Assembly (NCBI RefSeq): GCF_902148855.1
Contig: NC_043960.1
Span: forward strand, 45,704,453 to 45,768,452
Reading direction: 5' to 3'
Length of the DNA stretch: 64,000 bases
Source of the DNA: Sphaeramia orbicularis
Taxonomy: Eukaryota > Chordata > Actinopteri > Kurtiformes > Apogonidae
The notes beneath the pieces are model-generated. The model ran no database searches. It saw only the letters and a list, made by a program, of their open reading frames with translations, and was not told where the DNA came from. The translations under genes were made by a program, and so were the position numbers. The number at the start of each line of letters is the position of its first letter. The first letter of the stretch is position 1. Shown here piece after piece: positions 48,401 to 61,590 of this stretch.

Positions 48401-49227
48401 TTCACAGTAACCGAAAACCTGGAAAGATCATAAAATTAATTAAAAGTACCAAACATTGTTTTAAAAGTCCTGAGAAAAAGGAAAGAGAATTTAGGAATGT
48501 CATTTACTCACCTTTTGATAATCATCTTCTTCTTTTAGTTGTGAAAGGAGGAGTGAATTAAGTATTAAATTTAAAAATTGCATTCCTAATTTATTAGTAA
48601 ATACATTTTTGCATTGTGTTTTTTTCTGTCTCAAGATAAAATCAACTGTAAATCTACATTTTAAAACTGATTTTTGACAGATATCTGAATGGGGGAGCAT
48701 GCCTCTTTCTTCCAAGACCCTAACAATAACCCAATGAAGAGAAATGTTAAAAACTGAGCTGTCCTCAGGCTTTTCCTTAAGTCTGTGGAGTTGTTTGGTT
48801 TTCTAGTCATTAAAAAACAATGATTTGTTGCATATTTTTGGATATGTAATATTACATAATACTCAAAAATCATTAGTGTATTTTTTCTGACCATTTGAGG
48901 TGAATATGACCATAACTAACAATTAGAGAACAAATGATGTTGCTATTAAACATTCATGAAATAATTAAATAATCAAACGTCCACTTCTGTTCATGTTCTA
49001 CAAGTTGTGAACAGTAAATAAAATTACATTATCCTTGAAAAGTCATGTTTTTATGTTTATTGTTACAGGTTAATGGCTGGGATATGACTATGGTGACTCA
49101 TGACCAGGCACGCAAACGACTCACTAAAAAGAAAGAAGACGTTGTTAGGCTGCTGGTAACCAGGAAGTCACTGGAGGAAGCTGTCAAACAGTCGATGGGA
49201 AAAAAGTACCCCTGTTACAAACAGTGA
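43859..49227 (+). CDS. tax1bp3: Tax1-binding protein 3 (TIP-1), single PDZ domain protein
   Basis: 131 aa from four coding exons: 43859-43897, 46729-46848, 48087-48164 and 49069-49227. The protein begins MSVNPGQPVVAVV and carries a PDZ domain through most of its length. The carboxylate-binding loop ILGFSIGGG sits at about residues 29-37, followed by the family's long insert DQDPGQNPFSEDKTDK, then GIYVTRISPGGPADVAGL, KIMQVNGWDMTMVTHDQA and the final helix region RKRLTKKKEDVVRLLVTRKS. The human protein has 124 residues; this one has a slightly longer C-terminus (SMGKKYPCYKQ). TIP-1 binds C-termini of partners such as beta-catenin and rhotekin and, lacking other domains, antagonises other PDZ scaffolds. 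Introns 1 and 2 are GT-AG. Intron 3 appears to be GC-AG (CAG|GCAAGA at 48165), because only that junction restores the conserved MQ|VNGWDM. Confidence 0.95.
44450..44632 (+). mobile_element. Retroposed 3' end with A-tail in tax1bp3 intron 1
   Basis: CTCACTCAATAAAGATTTAA followed by TGGGAAAAAAAA looks like a LINE or retrocopy 3' end. Source unknown. Confidence 0.35.
45350..45411. repeat. (AAT)n microsatellite
   Basis: About 20 AAT/ATA units in tax1bp3 intron 1. Confidence 0.95.
46126..46435 (+). mobile_element. Tc1/mariner-like 3' remnant in tax1bp3 intron 1
   Basis: Translation near 46136-46230 resembles a degraded WDN-type transposase C-terminus (GQHNSSSDMYRLLIKEEGML). It is followed by TTGCAAATCATTGAATCTTG and ACCTTTTTTGGAATTGGG, a terminus common to a fish DNA transposon family. 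Its 5' part is missing. Confidence 0.4.
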
Positions 49228-49418
49228 TGGAGTAGCCAACACATGAACCGTTGTACTGAGACTTTGAATCCTGGCCTTTATAGTGAATATCACACAGACC
49301 GTGTCAGACCTTCTACTGCAGAGCCGACGTGTGCACATGTCACCAGACAATGGGAGGCTGATCCGACCTGCACACGCACTACCACTCATCTGCCTCACTT
49401 TTTATACAGGTTTTTGTA

Positions 49419-49510
<92 letters not shown>

Positions 49511-50790
49511 CCATTTATGAAAGATAGGAGGTGAATTAAAGGTGCAAGGGCTCAAATTGACTTGATCTAAATGTTTTCTAATTCAGTGGATGATTCACAG
49601 TGACAGAACCATTACATTGACTTAATTAATCAAAGCAAAAGATCACCATTCTATTAGTGCAAAGTCAGAGACCGTAGTTTAACATTGGCAGTTTGATTTA
49701 GCAGCCTCCCACTGAATTATACTTTATACACTTTTTTTTTTTTTTTTACATTGACAAACCTATTATTCTATTTTAGTATTTTTCTCCTGTCCTTAAGTCA
49801 TGCGTAAGAGCAGTCCTTAGGGAAATCAGTGATTTTTTTTTTATATATATATGAGGACATCTTTGAAAAAAAACAAAACATTTGAACCTTGTTGCCTACA
49901 AGTGACCAAAGAGGGACACAATGGACTGAATCCAAATCTTTTTATTGTATCCATAAATGTCAGCATTTCATCTCATTGGAATTAAAGAACCAATGTTTTG
50001 TTGCCATTCCTGCCAAAGTTATAACCAGGGTTTTGAAGAACAGTGTTTTTGATAAGTTGTTTTTTTTCCCTCCCTGTGGTACATTAAGTAATTAATTGAT
50101 TTCCACAAGTAATTTCTTTTTTCTACTTATTCTCTCATCGATACATCAGACTGTAATATTACACTTTATAAATATATATATGTAATGTGTGTGTGTGTGT
50201 ACAGTGTTAGTGACTGACTTCCTCCATCTTTGTCTGCATTGAAGGTCTACTAAAGCATGAATGCAGTTAAAATACATATCACATGCAATACACTAATTTA
50301 GTACCAATACTGTATATTGTCCCATGAAACTTTTTTTTCATTCTCTTCATTGAAGTTTTATTGTATGTCATCAGACTCAGAACGAGATACTCAGCAGCTT
50401 TTGGTTCATCCTTTGTTGCAAACACTTTATCTAGTTTCACACTGGAATAAGCTGCATATGGTCTCAGACTGGTTTGAAACTGGTTTATTGTCAATGATGA
50501 ACCAAGCAAGAGACAATAGTTTTTATTAATGTATATGCAATCACCTTATAAGAAGACTTTCTATTTTTCAGGTACACTTTTCAAGTATGTTTTCTTCAAC
50601 ACTAAAATGAATGCATGTGTTTGAAATTGTATTAATTATTGATTAATATTAGTCCTGTTTTAATCCATCTCAATTGGATTAAGACCGTGTCAAAGAGATT
50701 TTTCTTTGTTAACAATCCTGTGATTTTGATTTTACCGATTTTATATAATCAACTTTGTGCAGTTGGAGTTTTCATTCCAAAATAAAATAT
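49228..50790 (+). other. Probable 3' UTR of tax1bp3
   Basis: No splice or gene signals. An AATAAA signal at about 50780-50785 (CCAAAATAAAATATT) would give a 3' UTR of about 1.55 kb, including the TA microsatellite at 49422. Shorter forms are possible. Confidence 0.45.
49422..49506. repeat. (TA)n microsatellite
   Basis: Pure TA for about 85 bp, probably within the transcribed 3' region of tax1bp3. Confidence 0.95.
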
Positions 50791-51899
50791 TTCCATACAT
50801 ATAGACTAAATCCCCACTAATGCATTTTCTTCTTTCAACACATTTTAAAATGATTTTCATCAGCACTAGCATTTTGGCTAAGTTTCTTCAGTAATTCAAA
50901 CGTATATCCCATGACAAAGGAAGCTGATAATGTGCTGTTGCTGTGAATGTAGTCAGATTGTGATAACAAAAGGAATATACTTGAACAAACGCTGCAGAGA
51001 CAAGAACAAAATCACCTGTAATTCTGTGCCCATGTTGAATTAACAGCTGGTGGTGTCTGGTTTTCTTGTGGAAATGGTCACATGAAAGGGTTATAAGGAT
51101 TGAGGGATACGGAGTTACTGTCAGGACCAATCAGGCAGAGAATGTACCCATCCCACTTCTAAACTCACTACACTGAAAAACACTACAATGCATCATCACA
51201 GTTTACAAACTAAACCAGGGTCAGCTGTGTGTGTGTAAAACTCCACATTGAAGGGGTTAAAACATTGGTGTCATGTAGACACTGGGTGTGAACGCATTAT
51301 AAAGGAACATGTTTTAAACATGTACTTACATAAAAAGTATTACTGTGAGTAACTTCAGAAAACATAGATTTGCTTTAACATAATTTCTGCTGAAAAAGTT
51401 GTAATGCAATAGAAAACCTGGACTATGACTGAATGTCAACAGTTGGAACTAATTCTCCTTTCAAATACTATTTTGGAATGAAACCTTTCAATACACTACA
51501 TCACTGTGGTACATTTAGTAAATGTAATATGACAAATCCGTGTTTTCCAGAAACTGTACTTGGGACCTACCAGCAGAACAGTTTTTCATTTGTCTGTTTC
51601 TTGGATTAAAAATAGATTACAAATTTTAAGTGTTTCTTCACCTTTTATTGATAAAGCATTGTGTTTTGATCTATTTTTACCCCATCCTCTACAGTGCAAA
51701 ACCTTTTCTTTTTTTCTTTTTTTTTATCTTGCAGGCCCTTCAAATAGCTTCATGTGCCCAGTTATAAAGTAATCAGCTGACATTTCAAAGCAAAGAATCT
51801 ATTCCCTGACCTTTCTGTGGTTACCGAGGCATTTTGACACAGAGAGCATTCTCCACTTTCATCTCTTAAATGTGTGAGCCTGGAACCAATCACTGAGCT
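50791..51899. other. Unassigned intergenic sequence
   Basis: No gene or element recognised. Confidence 0.3.
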
Positions 51900-52210
51900 T
51901 TGAACTGAGGACTCAGGCCAAACAAATGCAGCAAATTGGGAAAAAGGTGATAGAGAACAGAGCTAGCCACGCAATACGGCATTCTGTGAACAGAAGTTTT
52001 AATATTGGACATGTCAGTATTCTGCCTTTTTCTATATAATTGCAATAGGAGCTGTAATCCAACTTCAGTCATCTACTACATCTGAGTGTCCACCAGAGTT
52101 TATAACATCTTCATTAGTAGTAATGAGGGACCAGTAGGGGGGTGTACGAGAGGGGTACTTAGTAACAATTTGCAGCAACTTGATGTAATTTAGTACTACA
52201 CACTGGACCT
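51900..52210 (-). mobile_element. TTAA-end MITE fragment
   Basis: The right side ACTACACACTGGACCT abuts TTAA at 52211-52214. In reverse complement it reads AGGTCCAGTGTGTAGTACTA, a common fish MITE terminus. The left end is not clear. Confidence 0.45.
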
Positions 52211-52589
52211 TTAAAAAAGAAAGGTCTCCCATTCTGTCATTAGAGTATCAAAACTGCACTTCTTCCATCTCACCATACTGTAAAATCAGTCCTACTAGAA
52301 AGAAGCAAAATATTCATCTTTTGTTTTTATAAAGTCTTGCCACTGAAAGACAATAATGGACCTTAGAATTAGAAATGTGGGCCAAAATGTAAACAAGGTG
52401 TATACTGTTATTTAAGATAGACCAGGATATTGTACTAATCATTGTTTTTAACAGAAACACGATGCAAAGCAGATGATGTCAAGTGTCCACCATAGTGCAC
52501 AGTGTTAAAGACATGCATGTATGGCTGCTGGTCAAACTGGTGTTTATTAATAATGTGATGCTAACAGATGTAATAATATGAATTCTGAA

Positions 52590-53010
52590 GTCTACAGGGC
52601 ATTTACACTTGTATACATTCTTTGGTCAGACTCAGACGAATACTGCAAAACTGATAGGACGACACTTCACTTTGTAGATGGATAATGACCCATAACATAC
52701 AGTAAATGAGTATGTAAAAACTCCAGTATGTAAAACATACTTAAGAGCTTTTCACGGTAAAGAAATGTGATGTCCTGCAGCTGCCAAATCAGTGACCTTA
52801 TGTCAACCCAACAGAGCAGATTTTCAGTTACTGAAGGCTAAACTGAGGGCACAAAGACCCACAAACAAACAGGAACTGAGGGCAGCTGTAGTAAAGGCCT
52901 GGTAACGCATCTCCAGGGGATGAAACTCAGCATTTCATGATGTCCATGGGTTTCAGATTTCAGGTAATCACTACAAAGGATTTTCTCACAAGTATTGAAA
53001 TAATCTTAAT
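52590..53010 (+). mobile_element. Tc1-like transposase C-terminal remnant
   Basis: Reads MDNDPKHTVNEYVK (the second catalytic Asp region, QxDNxPKHT), then FQLLKAKLRAQRPTNKQELR, AAVVKAW, and HFMMSMGFRFQ near the end. Frames are disrupted between these blocks and no TIR was identified. Confidence 0.65.
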
Positions 53011-53539
53011 ATTTGAAACTAGCATGTGGACCCGTGGGGATCCACAGGTTCTAGATGTGGTACTTTTTATGCTGTTCTGTGTTTGTGCGTGCTGTACCGC
53101 ATTTGTCCAGCAGTCACTGCCAAAGCATTTTGGGTACAGTAATGTGATTGTAAGGCTATTGCATTCCAAAATGACTAACAACTCCCAAAATATTGGTCCT
53201 ATCAACTTACCATTTTTGGTAGTCTGCTCCTTGACCAAAAATACAAAAGTATGTCAAACTGCAGCAGTCAGCTCTGTACAGCTTTTGTGTGAATCCCAAG
53301 ACACATACATACATGCACGCACACTGTGGCCACTTGGCTTTTATAATATAGATGATCTTAGTTTGTTCAAGTACTTTTGAACTTCTGATGACGGTGAAAC
53401 TATTCCTAACTAATTCCTTAACAGTTAAAATGCAATATTTTTGTTAAACCCTTTAAATAAAAGCTGAATATTCACTCCTCGGTCACATCTTGATATCTTC
53501 ATTTCACATCCACTGTGGCGGTGTGCAGAGGCAATATTA
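53011..53539. other. Unassigned intergenic sequence
   Basis: A 147-residue ORF (52937-53380) overlaps the end of the transposase remnant and continues without recognisable domains; regarded as chance. Confidence 0.3.
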
Positions 53540-53708
<169 letters not shown>

Positions 53709-53710
53709 TA

Positions 53711-55157
53711 GGGATATGACTGTAAAATGAGATTGTTTTCCCAGTGAAAAACATACTCAAAATTTGAAAAACATGAGACTCCTCCTGAGAATTTACTCAT
53801 TCTTTGCAGTGCCTTATTCTGTTATTTGAGACCACATTACATTGCTCAAGTTTATTATCTTTATGATAATAAACTATTCACTGTGAGCCAAACCAAACTG
53901 AGCTGAATTTGCTGTGTAACGCTTTCATTACTCTTACCATGACACCTTCTGTGTGTCACATCACGGCAGAGGGTGGATTTAGGCCAGTGCTGAGCTAAAA
54001 TCCCCCCTTTGAGAAATAATTGATGAGGTGTCTGTGTGTGTACAAGTATGAGTGTTATTTTCGTTGCAGGGACAGAGGGAAGCATGCTCCATTCCACTTG
54101 CTTAGGCATCGTAATATTATCATACTGTGTTACAAGACAATAAAGCAGTTGTGTAAACATCTCTGCCAGATCTCAGACCCACCATCTGAGCTTTCTCTTA
54201 TGTACCAATACAACAACATTAGCACACTGCATATTGCTAGGTAACAAATGAATAACCATAAGTGGATGCAGTCACCTCTTGGCTTCACTACAGGAGCTTA
54301 CATTTACTCCAACTGAAAGAGCATTTTCATTGTGTGCTTCATAAATTTGATGCCACAGTCTTCAAACTGTCTAATTTAATTAGCTGACATAATAGAATAG
54401 GCCTGCATCTGTATTAAATGTAACTAAATACTATATTTAAAGACATTTAATAATTGAAAGAGACTCTGTTAAAATCACATCAGCATCTGGTTTGGCTGTT
54501 GTTCCAAGAGAATAATTTCTTCCCACAAATGATAACGCAGAGATAAATGTTGCTTTCTGCAGGCAGTTGGATAATTACACTATCTAAACATGGATCATAC
54601 ATGATACATGCCTCCCACGTTATGGCAGGGTAATTGTGTTGCCATGGCGATGCAATCTGCTCTTATCACTTTAGTACTACACCAGATTGGAACTGGAGGG
54701 TAGCCTCACATTCATCTGCATGATGGGAGTAGGAGGAAATGGCAGGAGGGGTAGATTGTTGAATGTGTACAGTAAATGTAAAGGCATGCTGAGGTTATCA
54801 GTGTGTGTTTGTTGTGTTGGTGATGGGGAGTGTATTGTGATGGATGTCCCATGGGATGAATGACTGTTGAGGTTGTTGGCCTGCTCTGGGCCCACAGGCT
54901 CTACTGTCTTTGTAAAGACAAAAGCTGTGCTACCAGGCACTGATAAACCTCACACACCTTTAACATTTAATCATATACCTAAAGATTTGCAAAGATATCA
55001 AATATTTCTGGCTGATGTGGATATTTAACAAATGTTTGCACTCAGAAATTTCTGGAGTCTGGATTCCATATATTGTGGCCAAAGAAAGTGGAGGTCAATA
55101 CTGTACCGTCTTATATAGACTGTTTCATTTACCCCTTTGGGCAGGGGCATGGCTGGG

Positions 55158-55160
<3 letters not shown>
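53711..55160. other. Unassigned intergenic sequence
   Basis: No gene or clear element recognised. Confidence 0.3.
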
Positions 55161-55205
<45 letters not shown>

Positions 55206-55212
55206 GTGCGTG
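55161..55212. repeat. (TG)n microsatellite
   Basis: About 25 TG units. Confidence 0.95.
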
Positions 55213-55679
55213 AAATGCCCTGTCCAGACTGCCAGAGCTGAACAGACCCCCATTTGATAGTCACCCCCCCTCGGTCTTGCAAATACGGACGCCCCCACCA
55301 CCACCACCACATTATTTTTCTGCCCCCCAAACAAGCAAAAATGCCCACCCACACATGCCATTCTGGTCACACCTCTGCCTTTGGGACAGCTTATAATCAC
55401 ATTGGTGGATATCGATACTACTATTAGTGCTAATTCATATTTGCACAATCAGCCTGTATTTATTTTCGGGTTATAACACTCGTCCTCCCATCCTACAACA
55501 ACAACAACATGCCGAATGTCCAAGTCACTCTGTGATGATTCTTGATTTATATTAGTATTATTGTAGATGTATATGATGCACTATATAGGCCTCATTTGGG
55601 GAAACTAGACCTGAAAGTTATTCATTCACACGTCATTTCCATAAAAGTTGGATTTTTTTTTTTATTGCCATAAAAATGC

Positions 55680-55735
55680 ACATTATGTTTATGTTTATGT
55701 TTATGCATTTGGCAGATGCTTTTTTCCAAAGCAAC
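55680..55735 (+). repeat. Short conserved repeat tail
   Basis: GTTTATGCATTTGGCAGATG followed by CTTTTTTCCAAAGCAACTTA is a phrase found at the 3' ends of many fish retroposons. Only this tail is present. Confidence 0.5.
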
Positions 55736-55773
55736 TTAAAGGGGAAAACCAATAAAATCACTCAATCAATCAA

Positions 55774-57370
55774 GTTTTATTTATATAGCGCCAGATCACA
55801 ACAAAAAAGTTATCTCATGACACTTTATATATAGAGTTGGTCAAAACCAGACTCTAAGCCAATTTACAGAAACCCAACAGAATCCTCCAGGAGCAAACAC
55901 TTGTGACTGGTGACAGTGGCGAGGAAAAACTTCCCTTTAACAGGCAGAAACCTGGAGCAGACCCAGACTCCTGGAGGATGGCCGTCTGCCTTGACCAGTT
56001 GGGGTTAAAGAGAGAAGGTAAAGAAAGAGAAAAAGAGAGAGCGATAGAGATAGAGACTGGGGGAGAAGGGGGGAGTAGGGGGAGACACATGGAGGCAGTT
56101 GAGGATAAGTGAGTGATGATGATGAAGGCAGGAGAGAGGCAGGACCACCGCAGCAGGTCCAGAGATAATCCTGGGAAAATCTGTGATAATCCTGGGAAAA
56201 ACCTTATTAAAATATTTAAAATGGAATGTCTGACAGTACTAGGACAGAAGGTGCTCTCAGAAGAGCTGGGTCTTCAGGAGATAGGCAGGGACGCCTCTGT
56301 TCTCATAGTGCTCGGTAGAACGTTCCACCAACGTGGAATGACCCGTGAAAAGAGCCTGGATTGTCTTGTAGAAGGTCTGGGGACCACCAGACAACGTTCC
56401 CCAGACGAACGGAGTGGTCGTGGGGCAACATAAGCTTTTATCAGTGCACCTAAGTGGGTAGGAGCAGACCCACTGAGAATTTTGTAGGCTAGGATTAAAG
56501 ATTTGAATTTGATGCGGGCAGCTATGGGTAGCCAGTGTAACTCAATAAGTAACGGGGTGACATATGCCCTTTTAGGCTGATTGAAGACCAGACGCGCTGC
56601 TGCATTCTGGACCATCTGTAGTGGTTTGACAACACAAGCTGGGAGGCCTGTTAGAAGAACATTGCAGTAGTCAAGGTGGGAGATAACCATAGTCTGCACC
56701 AGGAGCTGGGTGGCCTGTTGGGTTAGGTATGGCCTGATCTTTCTTAGGTTGAACAGAGTGAAACGACATGATTAGGTGACAGAGGCAACGTGATCTGTGA
56801 AGGTCAACTGATTATCGATCATGACTCCCAAGTTTCATGCTACATTGGTAGGAGCCAGAGATAAGGAGTCAATACTGATGGAGATGTCATACTGTATGGT
56901 TGGCTTAGCTGGGAAGACAGCAGTTCAGTTTTGGACAGGTTCAGTTGAAGGTGATGGGCTTTCATCCATGCAGATATGTCAGAGAGACAGTCTGAGATTC
57001 GCGCTGAGACTGTGGAGTCATCAGGTGGGAATGCCAGATAGAGCTGGGTATCATCAGCATAGCAGTGATATGAGAAGCCGTGTGAGTGGATGATCTGACC
57101 AAGTGAGGTGGTGTATATGGCTTAAAGGAGGGGGCCCAACACAGAGCCTTGGGGGACCCCCGTGGTGAGGTGGTGAACTGCAGATGTGTGCCCTAGCCAG
57201 GACACTTTGAAGGACCGACCAGTGGGGTAAGATTGAAACCAGGAGTGTGCATGGCCTGTGATGCCCATGTTCAAGAGTATGGATAACAGGATATGGTGAT
57301 TGACAGTGTCAAATGCTGCTGATAAGTCGAGTAGAATGAATACTGAGGACTTGGCTGCTGCCAACATGTG
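55774..57370 (-). mobile_element. 5'-truncated LINE, L2-like
   Basis: On the minus strand, ORF 57367-57122 has the RT core [18 protein letters not shown] and [12 protein letters not shown]. About 56950-57050 gives the catalytic YADD-type region and MKAHHLQLNLSKTELL-like sequence. ORF 56699-56274 has VISHLDYCNVLLTGLP, LQMVQNAAARLV and ELHWLPIAARIKFKSLILAY. The 3' UTR ends GGCGCTATATAAATAAAACT and GATTGATTGAGTG. A few frame breaks are present. Confidence 0.85.
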
Positions 57371-58099
57371 ACAAAAGCATAAGAAGAAAAGTAAGAAAAT
57401 AATAAAACAAAAGTTTTACATCTGTACTTTGTAAATATAAACAAATTAGACTGAAAACTGTATAGATTACACAACAAGAGTACAGTATATTACACTGTTC
57501 TGTCAGATTCCACTGTTGTCAGAGTGGACATACACGGAGAATCCACCAAAGGTTTTGTCTGCACAAGGATGGGTCCGGACAAAACACTTTGTGCCCAACT
57601 TCATGACAGGTTAGCTAATCAGTCCAGAGAGACTGCCTCTCAGTATAATTAATGTTATTATATATATTTTTTAAATATCAGTTTTTCACCAACTACAGTA
57701 TATATTGTTGTGATTCAGAATCTGTGTAAATTTCAGTGTGTAAAGACCAAGGATGGAAACCACTGTTGAATGTCGGTGACTTTCCAGCCCTCAGACCCGC
57801 ACCACATTATCCCTGTGCCAGTGCTGTAGATAAGTCTGCCATCCTCCATTGTCATTCTGGTATAGGAGTGACGTTTATTTATTTATTGGTTTATTTAATA
57901 GGGACCATGCATATTGTTGAACATTGTTGTATAAAAAATTCACCCATGTAAATATGCCAGAATTAGTAAAAAAAAATAACTACTTTTCATCTGCAGTCCC
58001 TTGGCAGGTGACAGAACAAGACATAAAACAGCCAACACTGATACATCCCTCATTCACTATAAATTAAAAAATTAAAAAATACACATAATGATTATGACA
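57371..58099. other. Unassigned intergenic sequence
   Basis: Nothing recognised. Confidence 0.3.
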
Positions 58100-58726
58100 T
58101 AAACATCATCAAAACAAATAAACAAGCAAACAAACAAACAAAAAAGCAAATAGATGAATTATAAATCATTCCTAAATACTTGAATTCATTAACAATATCA
58201 AGCTCCTGTCCTCGAGGGAACACATTAGAATGTGACACCTTCATATTTTGTTTAGTGAATGCCATGCAGACTGTCTTTTTAGTGTTTAGGTAGAGGTAGG
58301 ACTTAGTCAGCCAGTCATCAATATGAATCATCGCAGATGTAAGTGTGGGTGCTATCTCTCGGTAGTTTTTGGCATGTGTGTAGATTACAGCATCATCTGC
58401 ATACAGCTGAACATCAACATTTTTACATGCATTGGTAGTTCATTTATGTACAGTGTGAACAGGACTGGACCAAGTATGGAGCCTTGCGGGACCCCTACTG
58501 GACATTCACAGAATGGAGATTTTGAATCGTTAACACGAGCACATTGCTTTCTAATGGACAAATATGACTGTATCCAATGGAGAGCTTGTTCAGAAAAATT
58601 TAAATATGCTAGTTTAGATAAAAGAACTTCATGATTAACAGTATCAAAAGCTCGTTTTAAGTCGAGGAAGACCACACCAACATAGGAACTCTTATCTAGG
58701 TAGCCTTTGACCTTTTCCAAAAACAA
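58100..58726 (-). mobile_element. Second LINE RT fragment (jockey superfamily)
   Basis: Minus strand: VVFLDLKRAFDTVNHEVLLS, GVPQGSILGPVLFTLYINEL, then a shifted frame with QLYADDAVIYTHA (catalytic box), IDDWLTKSYLYLNTKKT and EFKYLGMI. One frame change lies near the catalytic box. It is a family distinct from the LINE at 55774-57370 by sequence. Confidence 0.8.
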
Positions 58727-59310
58727 ACAGTTGGCTGTTTATCTGGGTTGTTTGGCCCATTCTTTGGTGGTACTGACAGTGCATTTGTAAAATAGTGTTG
58801 GGTGAGAAGTTGTTTTGGTGGAAATGGATGCATAAGGAAAGTGTGTCCAGGAATGAAGATGACCAAATCCCTGCATAAGAAGGGGCAGCTCTTGAAGACT
58901 GATGAAACCGCATCACACAAGGAGGAAAAACTCTATCAGTTCCATGTACAAATGCCACTGACTAACTGTGGAGCCAGAGCGTATCTCAGATGGACTGAAA
59001 GACAGTGGAATTAGATGAGTCTATGTTTATGCTTGTCCCCAAGAAAAAAAGGACCTCAAGTTCTAAATGTCAAAGATGAAAAGACCATCCAGTCTCTATC
59101 AGTGACCATTTACCAGACCATCACATGTGATGGTCTGGGCTGCATCAGTGTCCACATGGCTGACCTGCATATGTGTGTAGGAACCATCAATGTAAAAGAA
59201 GAGATTAGAATTGAAGATATTCACATATTCATTGAGTACACTGCACCTGCGAGAAACCTGTGGTTTGCATGTCTGACTAACCATCTTAGCACGTCTTAAT
59301 GAGTAGACAG
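58727..59310 (+). mobile_element. Decayed Tc1-like transposase
   Basis: Plus-strand frames give VELDESMFMLVPKKKGPQVL, NVKDEKTIQSLSV, then GLGCISVHMADLHMCVGTIN. These match the Tc1 DES.F and VWGCISA.G...LHICEGTIN blocks. The C-terminal third and TIRs were not found. It directly abuts the LINE at its left. Confidence 0.6.
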
Positions 59311-59904
59311 ATAATATTTATCAACAGTGACTTTTAAGGGGAAAAAGAATGGGAAAAACTGAAGATGCAGTGGCCCAAAATTGATCTTAAACTTAAAGTG
59401 GGAAACTCAAATCAGTTCTGCTTGAGGAAGGTCTTCACAGACTAATGGGTTCCCCAGAGTCAGGTGGACTATTGTCTAGTGTCCTTTGTAAATGATCAGT
59501 TTAACAGTAGGTTCAACACTAAGACTCTCCATTTGTGCCGATATATCCCACAATCCAGCTGTCGGTCACTGCACCTGGGTCAGCCTATATAGACATTTTC
59601 TGAAGGTGTGTTAAAGGACATCTGAACTACTTCTGATGTGTATGCAGTACATGCTCTGTTCAGAACAACTTGGATTGACTGTGTAAGAGCAGGTAAATAG
59701 TAAATATCACACTTAACCTAGAATGGACCTAGACTTTCCACAATTTACACATAAGCTAAATGCAGTCGTAGTTAAAAGTGATAACTGAGAGTGATTCACT
59801 GACAAATACTGGAGCACAGATTATAAATGTTAAATTTGAGTTTGACTTTTAATACAATGAAGACACATTGTTCTCAGACCTGTAACACTGGTGTATAAGG
59901 GTTA
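59311..59904. other. Unassigned intergenic sequence
   Basis: Nothing recognised. Confidence 0.3.
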
Positions 59905-60010
59905 GAATAGAATAGAATAGAATAGAATAGAATAGAATAGAATAGAATAGAATAGAATAGAATATTTTTATTGTCATTGTACACCTGCAGCAAAATTATA
60001 TGCAGTCCCA
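59905..60010 (-). mobile_element. Retroposon tail with (ATTCT)n microsatellite
   Basis: In minus orientation GGTGTACAATGACAATAAAA is followed by (ATTCT)n, about 11-12 units at 59905-59963. This is the form of a LINE or SINE 3' tail. Confidence 0.6.
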
Positions 60011-61099
60011 TCAGTGCAAACAAGCATAAAATATCACTACTATGAGAAGGATACTAAAAGTGCTTTGTGCCTCTAAAACTGACTAAAAACAAACCTACGT
60101 GTATAAAAACATACAGCATCACATACAGCTGGTAATTCAGGTATTGCACAGACCAAAGGATATTACATTATTCTGCATTATCCATCAGTAGTGGTATTGA
60201 ACATCTTCTTTATCCTGTATGTATATCACAACTCTGTTAGTATAATGAACAAATACCTGTAAATTATATCCATAGAGTGTCGCTGATGTTGATTATGTGT
60301 ATAAATTGTTTGTATAATTGATTGCTGTATATGACAGTGAGCCACATTTGATATGCCCTTCACAAAAACGCCCTGAACAGACACAATCAACACTAGACTG
60401 GATTTGACTGAATATCACACTAAATCTGTAAATACATTGCTATAATCTTTCTTGGTTTAAACGTCTCCTGGTTTTGGTTAACGTGTACACATGAGTGGAG
60501 CAAAAACAATTTACAATTTTGGGGACTAATTATGTGCTATTCTGTTTTTTAAAAAAATCTGTGATCAATTATTTCTGAATGCCAAATTCCTAAAATGCTT
60601 GAGGAAGATTGCCACAGTTCCTGTTTTTATAATGTCAGTCATGAGTTTAAACAATTATATGGACAAGTTGTTTTGTGTCCAAATACTTTCATTTCTCTCC
60701 TTTTTTTGGACAAATTCACTGGTAATTGAAGCTTTTTGCTGGAACGTGTGTTAGTAGAAAAACATTGTGCAGATGTTGTTGAAGGATGCATGAATATCAA
60801 TGTAACTTTAGTGAGGATGTTGAGTGGGTGTGGGGGTGGAATGCGGGCCTGCTGGATGCCAAAGGGTTACAAACACAGGAAAACAGCGAGAGAGTGGTTC
60901 AGAACAGACCCTGAGCTATGAGCACATGCATGTTGTCATGGCAATGCCTGCTGTGTGTTTACGTCCTCCAGGTGCCAAATTTGACACTAGATGGTGAAAA
61001 AAAGTCTTTAAGCTTTGCAGTTACAAATTATTATTGAAATTTATGATACACCAGGACACATTTTAGGAGCCTTCCAAGGTTTCATCCAGGATGAATGAT
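60011..61099. other. Unassigned intergenic sequence
   Basis: Nothing recognised. Confidence 0.3.
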
Positions 61100-61590
61100 G
61101 CTGATGTGAGGCAGCAGCAGGTGGTTGGTGTTTATTCCTCTTTTTCCTCCTGAGGATCCTTAACCTCTCCTCCTCCCACGCAGCAGACCTCCCAGGCGCT
61201 CCTATCCTCTCCTTTCCACCGGAGGCACAGATGCTTTAGAGTAAAACGGGAGATAACTGTGAAGATGATGACGGCAGATAAAGTGTGTGAGCAACATCAC
61301 AACACCATCGTCGACACAGAGGAACGCATCCACAGGACAGCGTGAGCACAGCTTTGGATTTACAGTTTACAGCTCATTACTGATCCAGGTATTTTTATTT
61401 TTTTTTAATTTAAAGCGGCAGCTATGTGTCCACGTGACATTAACCATCTATCATCTCTGAATGAAAAGTTGTGAGAAATAGTGAAGTTTTCTTTGGTTTC
61501 TGCAGCGTCTTGAGGGAGGACGAGCGGAGGAAGACGGAAGGAGCTGTTTCCTCATGACTGACTGATCATCCAAACTCACACACAGGGTAT
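61100..61590 (+). other. Possible 5' exons of a downstream gene
   Basis: GC-richer than its surroundings. A frame MMTADKVCEQHHNTIVDTEE starts at 61265 and stays open to a stop overlapping CACAGGACAGCGTGAGCACAG, where a GTGAGC donor could sit. A CAG acceptor near 61507 precedes another GC-rich block ending in a possible donor at about 61587. No protein family is recognised, so this may be untranslated leader. Confidence 0.25.
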
